A DNA stretch of 64,000 bases from Methylophilaceae bacterium LSUCC0665 (GCA_024919215.1 CP103437.1:62001-126000); one strand, 5' to 3'; numbered from the stretch's first letter, positions 8,852-20,172 are shown. A program made the numbers and translations. The notes: a model not told the origin generated them from the sequence alone.

Positions 8852-9179
8852 CCATATTTTGACTAATTGTCATTTTGAAAAGATTTGGGACACATATGAT
8901 GGATTGATTGATATGTGAAATCCAACCCTGCATTACGCAATATTGATTCTTGCAATTGGAATGCCTGATGCGTGCTTTACCCATGTTGATTTCAATGCTT
9001 AAATTCTCCAGGTCAATTTTTTTATTCTGATTTAATGAATATTTAATGGTTTGATTTTGATAATCAATTTTCAATATATCTCCACTGGGTAAATTTAGAT
9101 AAATTGACAATGATATGAATAGGATGACGGAGAATATAGCAAGAATTAAAAAATCGCCTACTTTAAATACCTTGAACAA
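8826..9179 (-). CDS. NusG domain II-containing membrane-anchored protein
   Basis: Short protein with one N-terminal membrane helix followed by a small extracytoplasmic domain. Three cysteines occur in the family positions, two in NCKNQYCVMQGWI and one in SIICVPN, as in NusG_II proteins. It is unrelated to the transcription factor NusG beyond the fold name. I prefer the TTG start at 9179 because a perfect AGGAGG (9194-9189) lies 9 bases upstream. The ATG at 9209 would extend it by ten residues and deepen the overlap with apbE to 47 bases. With apbE and the Gx transporter it forms a recurring trio, possibly part of an extracytoplasmic flavin or electron-transfer system. Confidence 0.8.
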   Translation of the reverse strand: MFKVFKVGDFLILAIFSVILFISLSIYLNLPSGDILKIDYQNQTIKYSLNQNKKIDLENLSIEINMGKARIRHSNCKNQYCVMQGWISHINQSIICVPNLFKMTISQNMDAHDSTNY

Positions 9180-10209
9180 AATATTTACCCTCCTCAAACA
9201 ACCATTCAATTTTTTCTAACATAGATTTTGTAATATAAATATTATGATTAAGATCAGTAACAAAAAAATAATCAAAGTTCATATCTAACTGCGTTTTTTT
9301 TAAATCATCAGAAAAATAAAACGGTTTTGAAAAGACATCTGATTTAAGTCCCACCTCATCCTGAGGGCTAATAAAAACAGTTGCCGAGGAATGATTAGAA
9401 AATGCGTTACCATTTTTAGGATTGATAAGATGTGAATATCTAATACCTTCATTTATGAAATATTTTTCGTAATTACCTGAAGTGCCTATGGCAGACCCTG
9501 GTGGAAGTTTTAATTTAGCTAGAATTTTAGTTTGATCGAAAGGGTCTTGAATAGCAACTTCCCAAAAACGATTTTTGGGATTTCCATGAGCATAAATATT
9601 ACCTCCAAAATTAGTTAAGACATTTTTGATATTCAGCTTTTGATATTCAGCTTTTGCTAAATCTAATGCATGGCCTTTTATTATTCCTCCTAAATCAATC
9701 TGAAGATAATGATTTATTTTTTCGAAACAACCTTTCTTGAGATTTAGCTGGTTTAAACTGGGGCGAGAGTTGACTATTTTTTCTATCAAAGAATAATCAG
9801 GCGTTTTTTTTGTGATTTCGTCAGCATGGAATCCCCATTCTTTAATTAGGGCACCAATTGCAGGATTAAAATACCCATGGGTAAGTTTTTCATAATGAAA
9901 GGCTTTCTTTATCATTTGAATTTGTTGCTCATCACAAATTGTTGCATTTGGATTGTTATTAAACTCCTCAATTAAACTATCCTGCCATGGGTGAAATATT
10001 GAATTTAGTTCGTTTAATTGTGCAATAACATTCGACATCGCTTCATCAGCAATTTTTTTTGGTGTTTGAAAAAATTTAAATTCTAAAATAGTCCCGTAGA
10101 TTAAAAATTTTTTTTCATAGAAATTTGATTTTGTACAAGAGCTGTTGAGTAGCAGCAAACAAATAAACAATAAATTAAAAAAGGCTTTGAATAACTGTCT
10201 TGGCAACAT
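9163..10209 (-). CDS. apbE: FAD:protein FMN transferase, lipoprotein
   Basis: ApbE covalently attaches FMN from FAD to a threonine of target proteins, usually in the periplasm. The N-terminus is a signal peptide with lipobox LNSSC (lipidated C25). Family segments include INHYLQIDLGGIIKGHALD, GGNIYAHGN, GTSGNYEKY and HLINPKNG. At 348 residues it has full length. Known ApbE targets such as RnfG, NqrB/C or FMN-binding-domain proteins are not in this window, so the substrate must be elsewhere. The start overlaps gshB by 35 bases and its 3' end overlaps the NusG_II gene. Confidence 0.92.
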   Translation of the reverse strand: MLPRQLFKAFFNLLFICLLLLNSSCTKSNFYEKKFLIYGTILEFKFFQTPKKIADEAMSNVIAQLNELNSIFHPWQDSLIEEFNNNPNATICDEQQIQMIKKAFHYEKLTHGYFNPAIGALIKEWGFHADEITKKTPDYSLIEKIVNSRPSLNQLNLKKGCFEKINHYLQIDLGGIIKGHALDLAKAEYQKLNIKNVLTNFGGNIYAHGNPKNRFWEVAIQDPFDQTKILAKLKLPPGSAIGTSGNYEKYFINEGIRYSHLINPKNGNAFSNHSSATVFISPQDEVGLKSDVFSKPFYFSDDLKKTQLDMNFDYFFVTDLNHNIYITKSMLEKIEWLFEEGKYFVQGI

Positions 10210-11095
10210 TCTGTTTAGTTAGCTTTTGAATTTCAACTAGACCTGTAGGGCTTGTTATATTAATTTCTGTGAGGTAATTTCCAATTACATCTATACCCAC
10301 AAAATTTAAATTATGTTCGATTAAATATGGTTTAATACTTTGAGTAATGTTTAAATCAGATGGCGATAATTTAAAAATTTTAGCTTTACCACCCTTTGCT
10401 AAATTACCTCTAAAGTCAGATTTTTTTGGAATTCTTAGTAAGCCATTCGGTAGTGGTTCCCCATTGACCATAATGATTCTTTTATCACCTTTCCTAATTT
10501 CGGGAATATATTCTTGAATCATTATCAGAGTTGAATAATTATCTGTAAGGACCTCTAAGGTTACGTTGATATTAGGATCATTTTTTTTTAAAAGAAAAAT
10601 TTTATTTCCAGCCATTTCATCGATCGGTTTGCAAACAACTTGTTTATATTTTGCAATGAACTGAGTTATATCCTTTAATTGACTACTAACTAATGTTTTC
10701 GGAATTAATTTTGGAAAATTCAAGATAGATAACTTTTCATTATGTGATTGGAGCGCATGAGGGCAATTAATAATTTTTGGTTTTTTTAAAAGGCCTAGAG
10801 AGATAGTTAAAAATAAATAATCCTTGTTGAAGGGAGGATCTTTTCTAATAAAAATAACGTCCAATTGATTTAAATTAAATTGTTTTTCAACTACTTCCAA
10901 CTTTTCATTATTAAATGACTTAATTTCCTTGATTTTTCCATGAGGTATATTGCTTTTTAAACTTATATCAGTATGAGAGCAGAAATAAACATGATGTCCG
11001 ATTTCTATGGATGTTCGCATTAAAAGAAGACTAGTATCTTTTTCTTTATTTAAATCTTGGATTGGATCGATAATAAATAGGATTGATTTAGCCAT
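10175..11095 (-). CDS. gshB: Glutathione synthetase
   Basis: ATP-grasp enzyme joining gamma-glutamylcysteine and glycine. It opens with SILFIIDPIQDLN and has FIRKDPPFN, CKPIDEMAGN, EYIPEIRKGDKR and the C-terminal NFVGIDVIGNYLTEINITSPTG, the usual catalytic and ATP-binding regions. The 306-residue length is normal. It overlaps gshA by 8 bases, so the two steps of glutathione synthesis are translated as a coupled pair. In methylotrophs glutathione can also serve formaldehyde detoxification, but nothing in the window shows that use. Confidence 0.95.
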   Translation of the reverse strand: MAKSILFIIDPIQDLNKEKDTSLLLMRTSIEIGHHVYFCSHTDISLKSNIPHGKIKEIKSFNNEKLEVVEKQFNLNQLDVIFIRKDPPFNKDYLFLTISLGLLKKPKIINCPHALQSHNEKLSILNFPKLIPKTLVSSQLKDITQFIAKYKQVVCKPIDEMAGNKIFLLKKNDPNINVTLEVLTDNYSTLIMIQEYIPEIRKGDKRIIMVNGEPLPNGLLRIPKKSDFRGNLAKGGKAKIFKLSPSDLNITQSIKPYLIEHNLNFVGIDVIGNYLTEINITSPTGLVEIQKLTKQNVAKTVIQSLF

Positions 11096-12356
11096 ATATT
11101 TCTCTTGCTGCAGCGAGTAAAGCTAGTCTTGCGATAACCCCATAAACATAAAATCGATTTGGAGGATCATTACAATCCCTGCCTTGATCTGGCATTAAGC
11201 ATGACTGTTCAAAGGGAGTAGGAAAAAATTCCATTCCCGGGGAGTTTAAATTTTCATTTTTATCTTTTGATGTATGAACTCTATAAAAACCACCAATCAC
11301 ATAGTGATCAATTGTATAAACAACCGGTTCACTGACTGCCTCATTTAAAATTTCTTCAGAGTGAATGCCTTCTTGAATTATAACTTTGGTAACTTTTTGA
11401 CCATCTTTGATGGTACTCATCTTATTTCTTTTTTTTCTATTTAATTGCATGATTTCACTAGGATCTTGAATGGTGATAATTCCCATACCGTAAGTGCCGG
11501 CATCTGCTTTGATAACTAAATAAGGCTGATGACTAATACCATACTTTTTGTATTTATCCTTAATTTTTCTGAGCAAAAACTCAGACTTTTCTGTAATTAT
11601 TTTTAAATCATTTTCGTTATTAATATCCATATCTTCATGCGTATCAAAGTAAGGATTTATCAGCCATTCATCAATATTTAAAAAGTCTGTAAATTCTTTA
11701 GCAACTTGATTATAAAATTTGAAATGATTTGATTTCCTACGATTAAACCAACCGGCAGAGGTATGAGGAATGACAGTCTGTGTAATATCTTTTAAAAATT
11801 CAGGGTCACCTGATGAAAGGTCATTATTCAACAAAATCGAACATGGAATAAATTTATGATCATTTTTTTTAATAAAAACTCTATGGTTTTCCTTTTGTAA
11901 CGGGTAAACAATAATTTTGTGGCCATCAATTTCATATTCTGTTTTTTGAAAAGATGGATCCAGGTTGCCAATTTCTACTTCAAGCCCAGCATTTTTTAAA
12001 ATCTCAGACAAGCTGAGTAAATTTTTAAAGTAAAAAATATTTCGCGAATGATTTTCTGGGATGATAATTATCTTGGCTGCCTCAGGGCAAATTTTTTCAA
12101 TAGCAATTGTGGTAGCCTGAATGGCTAATGGTTCAAATTGAGGATTTAAATTATTAAATCCAGCAGGAAATAAATTTGTATCGACTGGAGAAATTTTAAA
12201 ACCAGAATTTCTTAAGTCAACTGAAGCATAAAAGGGTGCCTCCTGATCAAGCCATTTTGATCTGAACCATTGTTCGATTTCACACGAATTTCTAATAATA
12301 AGATTTTCTAATTTTAAAAATTCAGAATTGATAGCAGTTTTTAATTCAGGATTCAT
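11088..12356 (-). CDS. gshA: Glutamate-cysteine ligase (betaproteobacterial/ferrooxidans type)
   Basis: First step of glutathione synthesis. The 422-residue protein belongs to the GshA type found in betaproteobacteria and acidithiobacilli rather than the E. coli type. Diagnostic segments are [40 protein letters not shown] and GGFYRVH. It overlaps the lipA stop by the ATGA arrangement (4 bases) and gshB by 8 bases. No anomaly in length or motifs is visible. Confidence 0.94.
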   Translation of the reverse strand: MNPELKTAINSEFLKLENLIIRNSCEIEQWFRSKWLDQEAPFYASVDLRNSGFKISPVDTNLFPAGFNNLNPQFEPLAIQATTIAIEKICPEAAKIIIIPENHSRNIFYFKNLLSLSEILKNAGLEVEIGNLDPSFQKTEYEIDGHKIIVYPLQKENHRVFIKKNDHKFIPCSILLNNDLSSGDPEFLKDITQTVIPHTSAGWFNRRKSNHFKFYNQVAKEFTDFLNIDEWLINPYFDTHEDMDINNENDLKIITEKSEFLLRKIKDKYKKYGISHQPYLVIKADAGTYGMGIITIQDPSEIMQLNRKKRNKMSTIKDGQKVTKVIIQEGIHSEEILNEAVSEPVVYTIDHYVIGGFYRVHTSKDKNENLNSPGMEFFPTPFEQSCLMPDQGRDCNDPPNRFYVYGVIARLALLAAAREIYG

Positions 12357-13285
12357 GATAACTGTTTTGCTTGTATGTCTGCATGGTAACTACTTCTTAC
12401 AAAGGGACCGCAGGCAATAGAGGAAAAATTAAACTTTGTTGCCATCTGATTAATTCGTTCAAAATATTTTGGATCATGATAAGTGTGGACAGGTAGATGA
12501 TCCAATGATGGTTGAAGGTATTGGCCAATAGTCACCATTTTTACATTGTGCGCAGCTAAATCAGCAAGCGTTTGTTCGATTTCTTCAAATGTTTCGCCTA
12601 AGCCAATCATAAACCCTGATTTAGTAATTAATTCAGGGTAGGCTTCTGAGAAATTTTTTAATAACTTAAGAGATTGATTGTAGACTGAACCGGGCCTTAC
12701 TTCTTTATACAGACGAGGAACGGTTTCAATATTATGATTTAAAACATCAGGCAATGAATTTGCAAAACTTTTAATAGCTAAATTTTCTCTTCCTCTAAAG
12801 TCAGGAATGAGTATTTCTATTTTGATATTCGGAATTTTATTTTTGATTGAGTTAATACATTCAACAAAATGTGCAGCTCCTCCATCTTTCAAATCATCAC
12901 GATCAACACTTGTGACTACGACATAGTTTAGATTAAGCTTGTAGATTGATTCAACTAGATTTTTTGGTTCATTTTTATCTAGGGGCAGTGGCCTTCCATG
13001 AGCGACATCGCAAAATGGACAGCGTCTTGTACAAATATCACCCATAATCATGAATGTCGCTGTGCCTTTACTAAAACATTCTCCAATGTTTGGACAGCTA
13101 GCTTCCTCACAAACAGTATGTAAATTATTTTCATGAATAATTTCTTTAACTTTTTTAAAATTCTCTGAGTGCGGTAACTCTATTTTTAACCAAGTAGGCT
13201 TTTTTTTTGGAACATTAGGATAAATTTTTATTGGATTGCGTGAAACTTTATCTTTATGACTATCTTTGGTTCCTGGTAATTTCAT
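12353..13285 (-). CDS. lipA: Lipoyl synthase
   Basis: Radical SAM enzyme inserting sulfur into octanoyl groups to form lipoyl cofactor on 2-oxoacid dehydrogenases and GcvH. The auxiliary cluster cysteines are in [12 protein letters not shown] and the radical SAM cysteines in CTRRCPFCD. The C-terminal [11 protein letters not shown] is typical. At 310 residues it has normal length. Its start overlaps lipB by 26 bases, and the pair is the usual lipB-lipA unit, so octanoyl transfer and sulfur insertion are expressed together. Confidence 0.97.
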   Translation of the reverse strand: MKLPGTKDSHKDKVSRNPIKIYPNVPKKKPTWLKIELPHSENFKKVKEIIHENNLHTVCEEASCPNIGECFSKGTATFMIMGDICTRRCPFCDVAHGRPLPLDKNEPKNLVESIYKLNLNYVVVTSVDRDDLKDGGAAHFVECINSIKNKIPNIKIEILIPDFRGRENLAIKSFANSLPDVLNHNIETVPRLYKEVRPGSVYNQSLKLLKNFSEAYPELITKSGFMIGLGETFEEIEQTLADLAAHNVKMVTIGQYLQPSLDHLPVHTYHDPKYFERINQMATKFNFSSIACGPFVRSSYHADIQAKQLS

Positions 13286-13889
13286 ATTCCATTAATTTGT
13301 TTTTTATAATGGTTATTATTTTATCAGCAACATCTTTATTATCTAAACTAATTCCTAAATCTTTTAGTTGAGTCATTTGTAGATTTTTATAACCGCATGG
13401 GTCAATTAAACTAAAAGGTGTTAGATCCATATGATTATTAATACTGATACCATGGTATGTCTTATTATTTCTAATTCTAAGGCCAATGGATGCTAATTTT
13501 TTTAAATTGACATATACGCCAGGTGCTCCAGCTTGTTGATTTCCAGATATATTGAATTGAGATAAGAATTCTATTATTGATTCTTCAAAAATCCTGACTA
13601 ACTTAGTAATCTTTATATCAAATTGATTAAGATTAATGAGTGTATAAATGATCACTTGCCCAGGGCCATGATAGGTAATGTTCCCGCCCCGATCTGAATA
13701 TACTAATGGAATCGTTGTATCTGGAAGCGCAATGTTCTTTTTATTGACCCCTAAAGTAAATACAGGATAATGTTCAAGAATCCAAAATTGACTGATATCC
13801 AGAGGCGTTTTTATTACCTCCTTCATATTTTCAAAAATTACATTGTAATCTTCGATTTTAAAATATCTGATTTTAACTTTAGATGACAA
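13260..13889 (-). CDS. lipB: Octanoyltransferase
   Basis: Transfers octanoate from acyl carrier protein to lipoyl domains. Motifs are [17 protein letters not shown], the catalytic region GAPGVYV with K (KLASIGLRI), and [12 protein letters not shown]. The catalytic cysteine appears in IDPCGYKN near residue 166. The 209-residue length is normal. It starts 11 bases inside the end of the DUF493 gene and overlaps lipA at its 3' end, keeping the widespread DUF493-lipB-lipA order. Confidence 0.96.
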   Translation of the reverse strand: MSSKVKIRYFKIEDYNVIFENMKEVIKTPLDISQFWILEHYPVFTLGVNKKNIALPDTTIPLVYSDRGGNITYHGPGQVIIYTLINLNQFDIKITKLVRIFEESIIEFLSQFNISGNQQAGAPGVYVNLKKLASIGLRIRNNKTYHGISINNHMDLTPFSLIDPCGYKNLQMTQLKDLGISLDNKDVADKIITIIKNKLMEYEITRNQR

Positions 13890-14160
13890 ATCTGGTATCA
13901 GGGTGGGAAGATAGATGTTGGTAAATTAAATCTAAATCGCTTTTAGAATGAACATAAACGTTGCAAGTCAAACCGATATAGTTTCCTTTTTGACTGGGCC
14001 GAATTTCTATTTTTGAAGCATTAAAACTTTTATCGACTTTATTTATTTCCTCAATGATTGAATGAGTAAAATTATCTTTCATGACCCCGGTAACTTTAAT
14101 TATAAAATTACATGGAAACTCAATTAAAGACGTCTGTTCATTAATGATATTTTTTGACAT
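13879..14160 (-). CDS. DUF493 (YbeD-like) protein
   Basis: A 93-residue protein of the YbeD/DUF493 family, an ACT-like small alpha/beta fold of unknown biochemical role. The segments FPCNFIIKVTG, RPSQKGNYIGLTCNVYV and the ending HPDTRFVI match the family. It commonly lies just upstream of lipB, as here, and the two overlap by 11 bases. A link to lipoate metabolism is inferred from that conserved context only. Confidence 0.88.
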   Translation of the reverse strand: MSKNIINEQTSLIEFPCNFIIKVTGVMKDNFTHSIIEEINKVDKSFNASKIEIRPSQKGNYIGLTCNVYVHSKSDLDLIYQHLSSHPDTRFVI

Positions 14161-14932
14161 ATACCGGAAGACTATATTCTGATTCTAAATTTTCTTGAAT
14201 TTTTTTAAGCTCATCATCTTTTTTGATTGGCCCGACTAACACATGAAATAAATTATTGATCTGAATAACTTTTGCTTCATAATTATCAATAATTTTTAAA
14301 TTGTTAATTTTATCAAGCAAGGTTTGACTATTGATAAAGTCTTTAAAAGCACCTACTTGCAAATAATTGTCATCATTATTCTCTTTGTCATGCTCTATGA
14401 AATCTTCAGGGTTTATTAATTCAACCTCAACTAATTCACTCCCTTTTTCAATAATATCTAATTTATGTCCTGCAGCATAAGAAAGGTCAATGATTCTATC
14501 CTTCAGAAAAGGACCTCTATCATTTAGCCTGATAATTACCCATTTTTTATTCTTCAAATTAGTTACTTTTACATACGAAGGTAAAGGCAGAGTCTTATGT
14601 GCCCCTGTCATGGCATACATATCATAGACTTCTCCCGTGGATGTTTTATTGCCATGATATTTTTTGCCATACCACGAGGCATATCCTTTTTCTTTAAATG
14701 GCACTATTTTTGTCATTGGGATATATTTTTGACCAAATACTTTATATGGTTTTTTTGTATTTTTATTGATTGGCTCAGCTTTTGGAATAGCATTTTTAAT
14801 ATCCTGAATTTTGACATCAATGACCTCATGTGGACCATCATCTTGATAATACGCACCTTTGTTATCTGAAGAGATTTTTACAGAGGAGCAAGAATTTAAA
14901 ATGATAAAAAGGAATGTAAATACTATTTTCAT
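14141..14932 (-). CDS. rlpA: RlpA-family septal lytic transglycosylase with SPOR domain
   Basis: A 263-residue lipoprotein with a short signal and lipobox ILNSC. The double-psi beta-barrel domain starts at GYASWYGKKYHG and includes TSTGEVYDMYAMTGAHKT and RLNDRGPF, carrying the expected catalytic histidine and aspartate. The last 75 residues have a SPOR-like pattern (NYLQVGAFKDFINSQTL), which binds denuded glycan at division septa. It directly follows rodA with a 2-base gap, the usual mrdA-rodA-rlpA order. It probably trims septal peptidoglycan at the outer membrane. Confidence 0.92.
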   Translation of the reverse strand: MKIVFTFLFIILNSCSSVKISSDNKGAYYQDDGPHEVIDVKIQDIKNAIPKAEPINKNTKKPYKVFGQKYIPMTKIVPFKEKGYASWYGKKYHGNKTSTGEVYDMYAMTGAHKTLPLPSYVKVTNLKNKKWVIIRLNDRGPFLKDRIIDLSYAAGHKLDIIEKGSELVEVELINPEDFIEHDKENNDDNYLQVGAFKDFINSQTLLDKINNLKIIDNYEAKVIQINNLFHVLVGPIKKDDELKKIQENLESEYSLPVYVKKYH

Positions 14933-14934
14933 AA

Positions 14935-16029
14935 TTAATCAGCAATTAATGTTTTGTTATAGTTTAATGAATTTATTAAAGCAAACATAATAAGGTAAAT
15001 AAATAGGGATGAGCCACCGTAGCTGATAAGCGGCAAAGGAATTCCAACAATTGGAAAAAGACCAGTGACCATGGCAATATTAATTAAAAAACATAAAATA
15101 AAAATCATAACATAGGTCATTGCTAGCAATCGGTGGGAATGGGAGTGAAGGTTAACGGAAATGATGATTAATCTATAAACGAATAGGAAGAAAATTAAGA
15201 AAAAAATGATATTTCCTAAAAATCCATAGTTTTCAGATAATACGGCAAAAATAAAATCAGTATGAGTTTCGGGAAGGAATAAGAGGTCATGCTGGCTAGA
15301 GAATTCAGAACTTTTTCCAAACAAACCACCAGAGCCAATAGCTATTGATGATTGAATTGCATGATAGCCTCCATCAAGAGGATTACTAAAGGGATCAATA
15401 AGATTTAGTATTCTTCCCTTTTGATAATCTTTGAGGATATTGATCCACGCATAGGGTAAAAGTATTAAAAAACCCAAAATCCCGATTAATATTTTTTTTA
15501 AACTAAGCCCATTTAAAAAAATAATAATCAATCCTGAAAAGAGAATAATTAGCCCAGAGCCAAGATCAGGTTGATTCAAAATAATAAAAAATGGGATGAA
15601 ACTAATCGACAGAAATACTAATTCGGTCAAAGTTTGTGATCTATTTTTAAAATAATCAATGAGTGAAACAAGAAAAATAGGTAATGTAAGTTTCAAAATT
15701 TCTGAGGATTGGAGTTTAAATATGCCAAAATCTAACCAACGTTTGGAACCATTAATTTCAGTTCCAAAGAAAGCGGTTAAAAGTAAAAGTAGAATCGACA
15801 ATATATAAATGATTAATGAATACCTAAATAAAAATCTTAGATTTAAAATGCTAACCAGCATAAAAATGATGAGGCCAGTAAAAATAAAAAGAAGTTGTTT
15901 AAAAAAGAAAGAAGAATCAAACCCTACTGCTTGACCAATTAAATTTAAACTAAAAAATAAGATTATTAATAGAAAGATAAATAATTGTTTATCTGTTCTA
16001 GAAAACAAAAAGGTAAAGAAATTATTCAT
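14935..16029 (-). CDS. rodA: Rod-shape peptidoglycan polymerase RodA
   Basis: SEDS-family lipid II polymerase that works with PBP2 during cell elongation. A 364-residue protein with about ten membrane helices. Conserved parts include GSKRWLDFG, LNQPDLGSGL, the catalytic region QSSIAIGSGGLFGK, LPETHTDFIFAVLSEN and the ending LPLISYGGSS. Its start overlaps mrdA by 4 bases (ATGA), so the polymerase and its partner transpeptidase are translationally coupled. Confidence 0.96.
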   Translation of the reverse strand: MNNFFTFLFSRTDKQLFIFLLIILFFSLNLIGQAVGFDSSFFFKQLLFIFTGLIIFMLVSILNLRFLFRYSLIIYILSILLLLLTAFFGTEINGSKRWLDFGIFKLQSSEILKLTLPIFLVSLIDYFKNRSQTLTELVFLSISFIPFFIILNQPDLGSGLIILFSGLIIIFLNGLSLKKILIGILGFLILLPYAWINILKDYQKGRILNLIDPFSNPLDGGYHAIQSSIAIGSGGLFGKSSEFSSQHDLLFLPETHTDFIFAVLSENYGFLGNIIFFLIFFLFVYRLIIISVNLHSHSHRLLAMTYVMIFILCFLINIAMVTGLFPIVGIPLPLISYGGSSLFIYLIMFALINSLNYNKTLIAD

Positions 16030-17831
16030 TTTGTTGTTTCAAAATAGAAATCAAGCATTTTTTTTGCAATGGGTGCAGCAACAGTACTTCCATGACCGCC
16101 ATTTTCAATAATAACAGCAATTGATACTTGAGGGTTATCATATGGCGCATAGCCGATGAACAGAGAATGATCTTTGAGATGATCAGCAATATTATTTTCA
16201 TCATAGGCTTGATTTTTTAAGGAAAAAACTTGAGCTGTTCCTGTCTTTCCCGCAATTTTATTATTATTGTTATTGGCAATGGATCTAAATGTTCCGTTTG
16301 AGCTCGTCACTTCTTGCATGCCTCTTTTTACTATTTCAATATATTTTTCATCTGTAATTTTTTTTACCCCTAAAGAGACATCAGAAAATTTGTCTTTTAT
16401 TAGACTCAACGGAGGCATTGGCTTATTATTCAAGAGTATATTTAAACCATGAACAAGTTGAGCTGGCGAACTTAAAAAGTCCCCTTGTCCAATTGAGGTA
16501 TTGATGGTTTCATAAGCATTCCACTTTTTTTTATGATGTTTTAATTTCCATTCCAGTGACGGGAGAATTCCTTTTTTCTCAGAAGGCAAGTTAATCCCTG
16601 TTTTTTGACCAAAAGAAAATTTTCGCAGACCATCACTCATCTTTTCAATTCCCAGTCGATATGCCAAATCATAAAAATAGACATCACAGGATTCAGCAAT
16701 TGCCTTAACAATATTGACATTTCCATGACCCTCTTTTTTCCAGTCCATGAATATTTTTTTTGTTTTAGGGAGTTTGTAAAAACCAGGGTCACTGATTGAA
16801 TAATCTTCGTTGATTATGTTGTTCTCAAGTCCAGCTATAGAAAGAAAGGGTTTTATTGTAGATCCAGGCGGATAAACCGCATTAGTTACTCGATCAAGCA
16901 TAGGTTTGTCAGGATCCAAATTTAATTTATCCCACTCGGCAAAACTTATGCCATTAACAAAAAGGTTCGGGTCAAAGCTGGGGTTGCTTTGATAGGCTAA
17001 TACTTCACTATTAGAAATATCTGTCATGATTAATGAACCTTTGTAGTTTTTAAGAAGCTCATGTGATTTTCTTTGAAGATCAAGGTCAATTGATAAGATT
17101 AAATCTTGTCCATCTAAAGCTTTTTTATTTTCAATCTCAGCAATAAATGAATTTTTGGCATTGACCCTAATTTTTTTAAAACCAGATTTTCCTCGTAAGT
17201 CATTTTCAAATGAATTTTCTATCCCTTGCTTACCGATATGTGTCATCCCAAAATAGGCATCTAACATCTCAGGATCATTTTCGATCTTTTCAAGATCTTT
17301 CTTGGATATTCGATTAATAAAGCCAATTAAATGAGCATTCTCTATGCCATGCGGGTAGCTTCTTAAAAAATCTTCTTTTATAGTTACGTCAGGAAATAAA
17401 AACTTTTTGGATACAAAAAAAGTTAATTCCTCATTATTAATATTGATTTTAAGGGGAATTTCTCTGAGAAATTTGCGCTCGGATCGCATTTTAAAAAATA
17501 GATCCCTTTCATGCTCAGATATAGAAAGTATTGTTGATAACTCTCCAATGATGTTATTGAGATCTTCTGTAGATTTATTTTCAATATCAACTTCTAAATT
17601 GTAAGTGAGTATATTTTCTGCAAGGATATTATCGTTCCTATCAAAAATGAGACCTCTCAGCGATTTTATTGGTTCGATTCTCTCAGAATTTGATTTTGAT
17701 CTTTCAAGATAAAAATCATTTTTATATATTTGTAACCAAAATAATCGAATGGCTATTAAAAGCAGAAATAAAGATAAAATTGCAAGAAGGATATTAAATC
17801 TTCGAACGAGTATGAATCGACTATTCAGCAT
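16026..17831 (-). CDS. mrdA: Penicillin-binding protein 2 (elongasome transpeptidase)
   Basis: Class B PBP crosslinking peptidoglycan on the lateral wall. One N-terminal membrane anchor (about residues 11-32) precedes the dimerisation domain and a transpeptidase domain. The catalytic motif SxxK is in YPPGSTIKPF, the second motif is SCD in AESCDVYFYDLA, and the third is KTGTAQV. The 601-residue length is slightly short for the family but complete. It lies between mreD (11-base overlap) and rodA (4-base overlap) in the standard elongasome operon. Confidence 0.96.
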   Translation of the reverse strand: MLNSRFILVRRFNILLAILSLFLLLIAIRLFWLQIYKNDFYLERSKSNSERIEPIKSLRGLIFDRNDNILAENILTYNLEVDIENKSTEDLNNIIGELSTILSISEHERDLFFKMRSERKFLREIPLKININNEELTFFVSKKFLFPDVTIKEDFLRSYPHGIENAHLIGFINRISKKDLEKIENDPEMLDAYFGMTHIGKQGIENSFENDLRGKSGFKKIRVNAKNSFIAEIENKKALDGQDLILSIDLDLQRKSHELLKNYKGSLIMTDISNSEVLAYQSNPSFDPNLFVNGISFAEWDKLNLDPDKPMLDRVTNAVYPPGSTIKPFLSIAGLENNIINEDYSISDPGFYKLPKTKKIFMDWKKEGHGNVNIVKAIAESCDVYFYDLAYRLGIEKMSDGLRKFSFGQKTGINLPSEKKGILPSLEWKLKHHKKKWNAYETINTSIGQGDFLSSPAQLVHGLNILLNNKPMPPLSLIKDKFSDVSLGVKKITDEKYIEIVKRGMQEVTSSNGTFRSIANNNNNKIAGKTGTAQVFSLKNQAYDENNIADHLKDHSLFIGYAPYDNPQVSIAVIIENGGHGSTVAAPIAKKMLDFYFETTK

Positions 17832-18258
17832 ACCTAATTAAAATCATAAGATAAATAAAACTGAGAGAACTGTTAATGATGAAATAGAAAATATAATTTT
17901 GGCTTAAAGGGTGAAGAAGCAAAAAAATAAGCTGTGCCAGGATGATTAATAAAAGAAAATAATAATTGATTTGTTTTTTCTTTATGGAAATGAACTTTTT
18001 TAAGCTTAAATCAAATAAAACCAAGCTTAAAAAAATTAAATTGCACGTACCAAAATTAAAATTAAAAAAACCATCAAATAAAAAGCCACTGATTAATATA
18101 CAGAAATATTTAAATCCATTCTTTGAAACAAAAAAGCAATAGATAAAAAATGCAGTAATCAAACTTATTGTGGGGTATAGGATATCAAAGAGGCTTGCCA
18201 ATAAGGTAAGTACAGCGCTAAGAACAAAGAGCTTTATCTGAAAAAATTTAATCATCAT
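17821..18258 (-). CDS. mreD: Rod shape-determining protein MreD
   Basis: A 145-residue inner-membrane protein with about five hydrophobic helices and few charged residues between them, as in MreD of the MreBCD shape complex. Sequence conservation in this family is weak, so the call rests on topology, length and position between mreC (4-base overlap) and mrdA (11-base overlap). It is thought to support MreC and PBP2 in elongation. Confidence 0.88.
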   Translation of the reverse strand: MMIKFFQIKLFVLSAVLTLLASLFDILYPTISLITAFFIYCFFVSKNGFKYFCILISGFLFDGFFNFNFGTCNLIFLSLVLFDLSLKKFISIKKKQINYYFLLLIILAQLIFLLLHPLSQNYIFYFIINSSLSFIYLMILIRYAE

Positions 18259-19093
18259 TTAACGATCACCAAGAACCTTTCTTTGTAGGGGTTTGAAGAT
18301 GGTTCAATGACTAGTTTATAAAAATCATTCAATTCAGTATTAAGTAACTTTTTTACCTTTCCTATTCTCAAGCCTTTGGGTATATTCAAATTATCACCAG
18401 TCGTAAATACCTCATCACCCAAATTAATTTTATTGGTTTTGTTGAAATAATCTACGATGAGATTTTTTCCATCACCTTTGATGAGTGATTGATAAATTAT
18501 TTTTCCTGATTTGATGTAACCAGTAAGATACAGTTGGTTGGATAATATTGTTCTAATTACAGAGCTGGCGTTGTTTACTTCGATAACCTGTCCAACAATT
18601 CCTGATTTATCTACAACAACTTGTCCACTGTAAACGCCATCTATTTCTCCCTTATCGACCAAAAAATGATGATTTTGACCTTGATAATTTAAATTTAAAA
18701 TTTGGGTGACGAGGGAGTCCTTAAAATATTTTTTTTGGATATTTAATTTATTATTTAATTCATGGTTCTCTGACTCGATATCTGCCATTTGCATGACATA
18801 GGCTTTTAACTCAGCATTTTCTTTTTGAAGATTTTCATTTTCACTCAGAAGATTTTGTTTAAAAGCAAGGTAACTCGATACGTCATTAATCAAATCTTTT
18901 CCAAACTCAAAAATTAAACTAATTGATTGAGGGGCTAATTGAAGTGATTTTTTAATCGAATTGAGAAAACTACTGTCTTGATTACTCGAATAAACTGAAA
19001 AATTTATGATTAAAAGAATAATTAACAGATTTAAATTTATGTCAATTTTTGTGAAAAGATTTTTACTTTTTCTTTTTTTTGAAGATAAAAACA

Positions 19094-19094
<1 letters not shown>
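18255..19094 (-). CDS. mreC: Rod shape-determining protein MreC
   Basis: Bitopic inner-membrane scaffold of the elongasome. A basic N-terminus (SSKKRKSKN) precedes a membrane helix (about residues 20-37). A coiled coil follows at about 80-120, then two beta-barrel domains with DKGEIDGVYSGQVVV and GLRIGKVKKL. The 279-residue length is normal. It shares one base with the mreB stop and overlaps mreD by four bases. It is expected to bind PBP2 and link it to MreB filaments. Confidence 0.94.
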
Positions 19095-20170
<1,076 letters not shown>

Positions 20171-20172
20171 CT

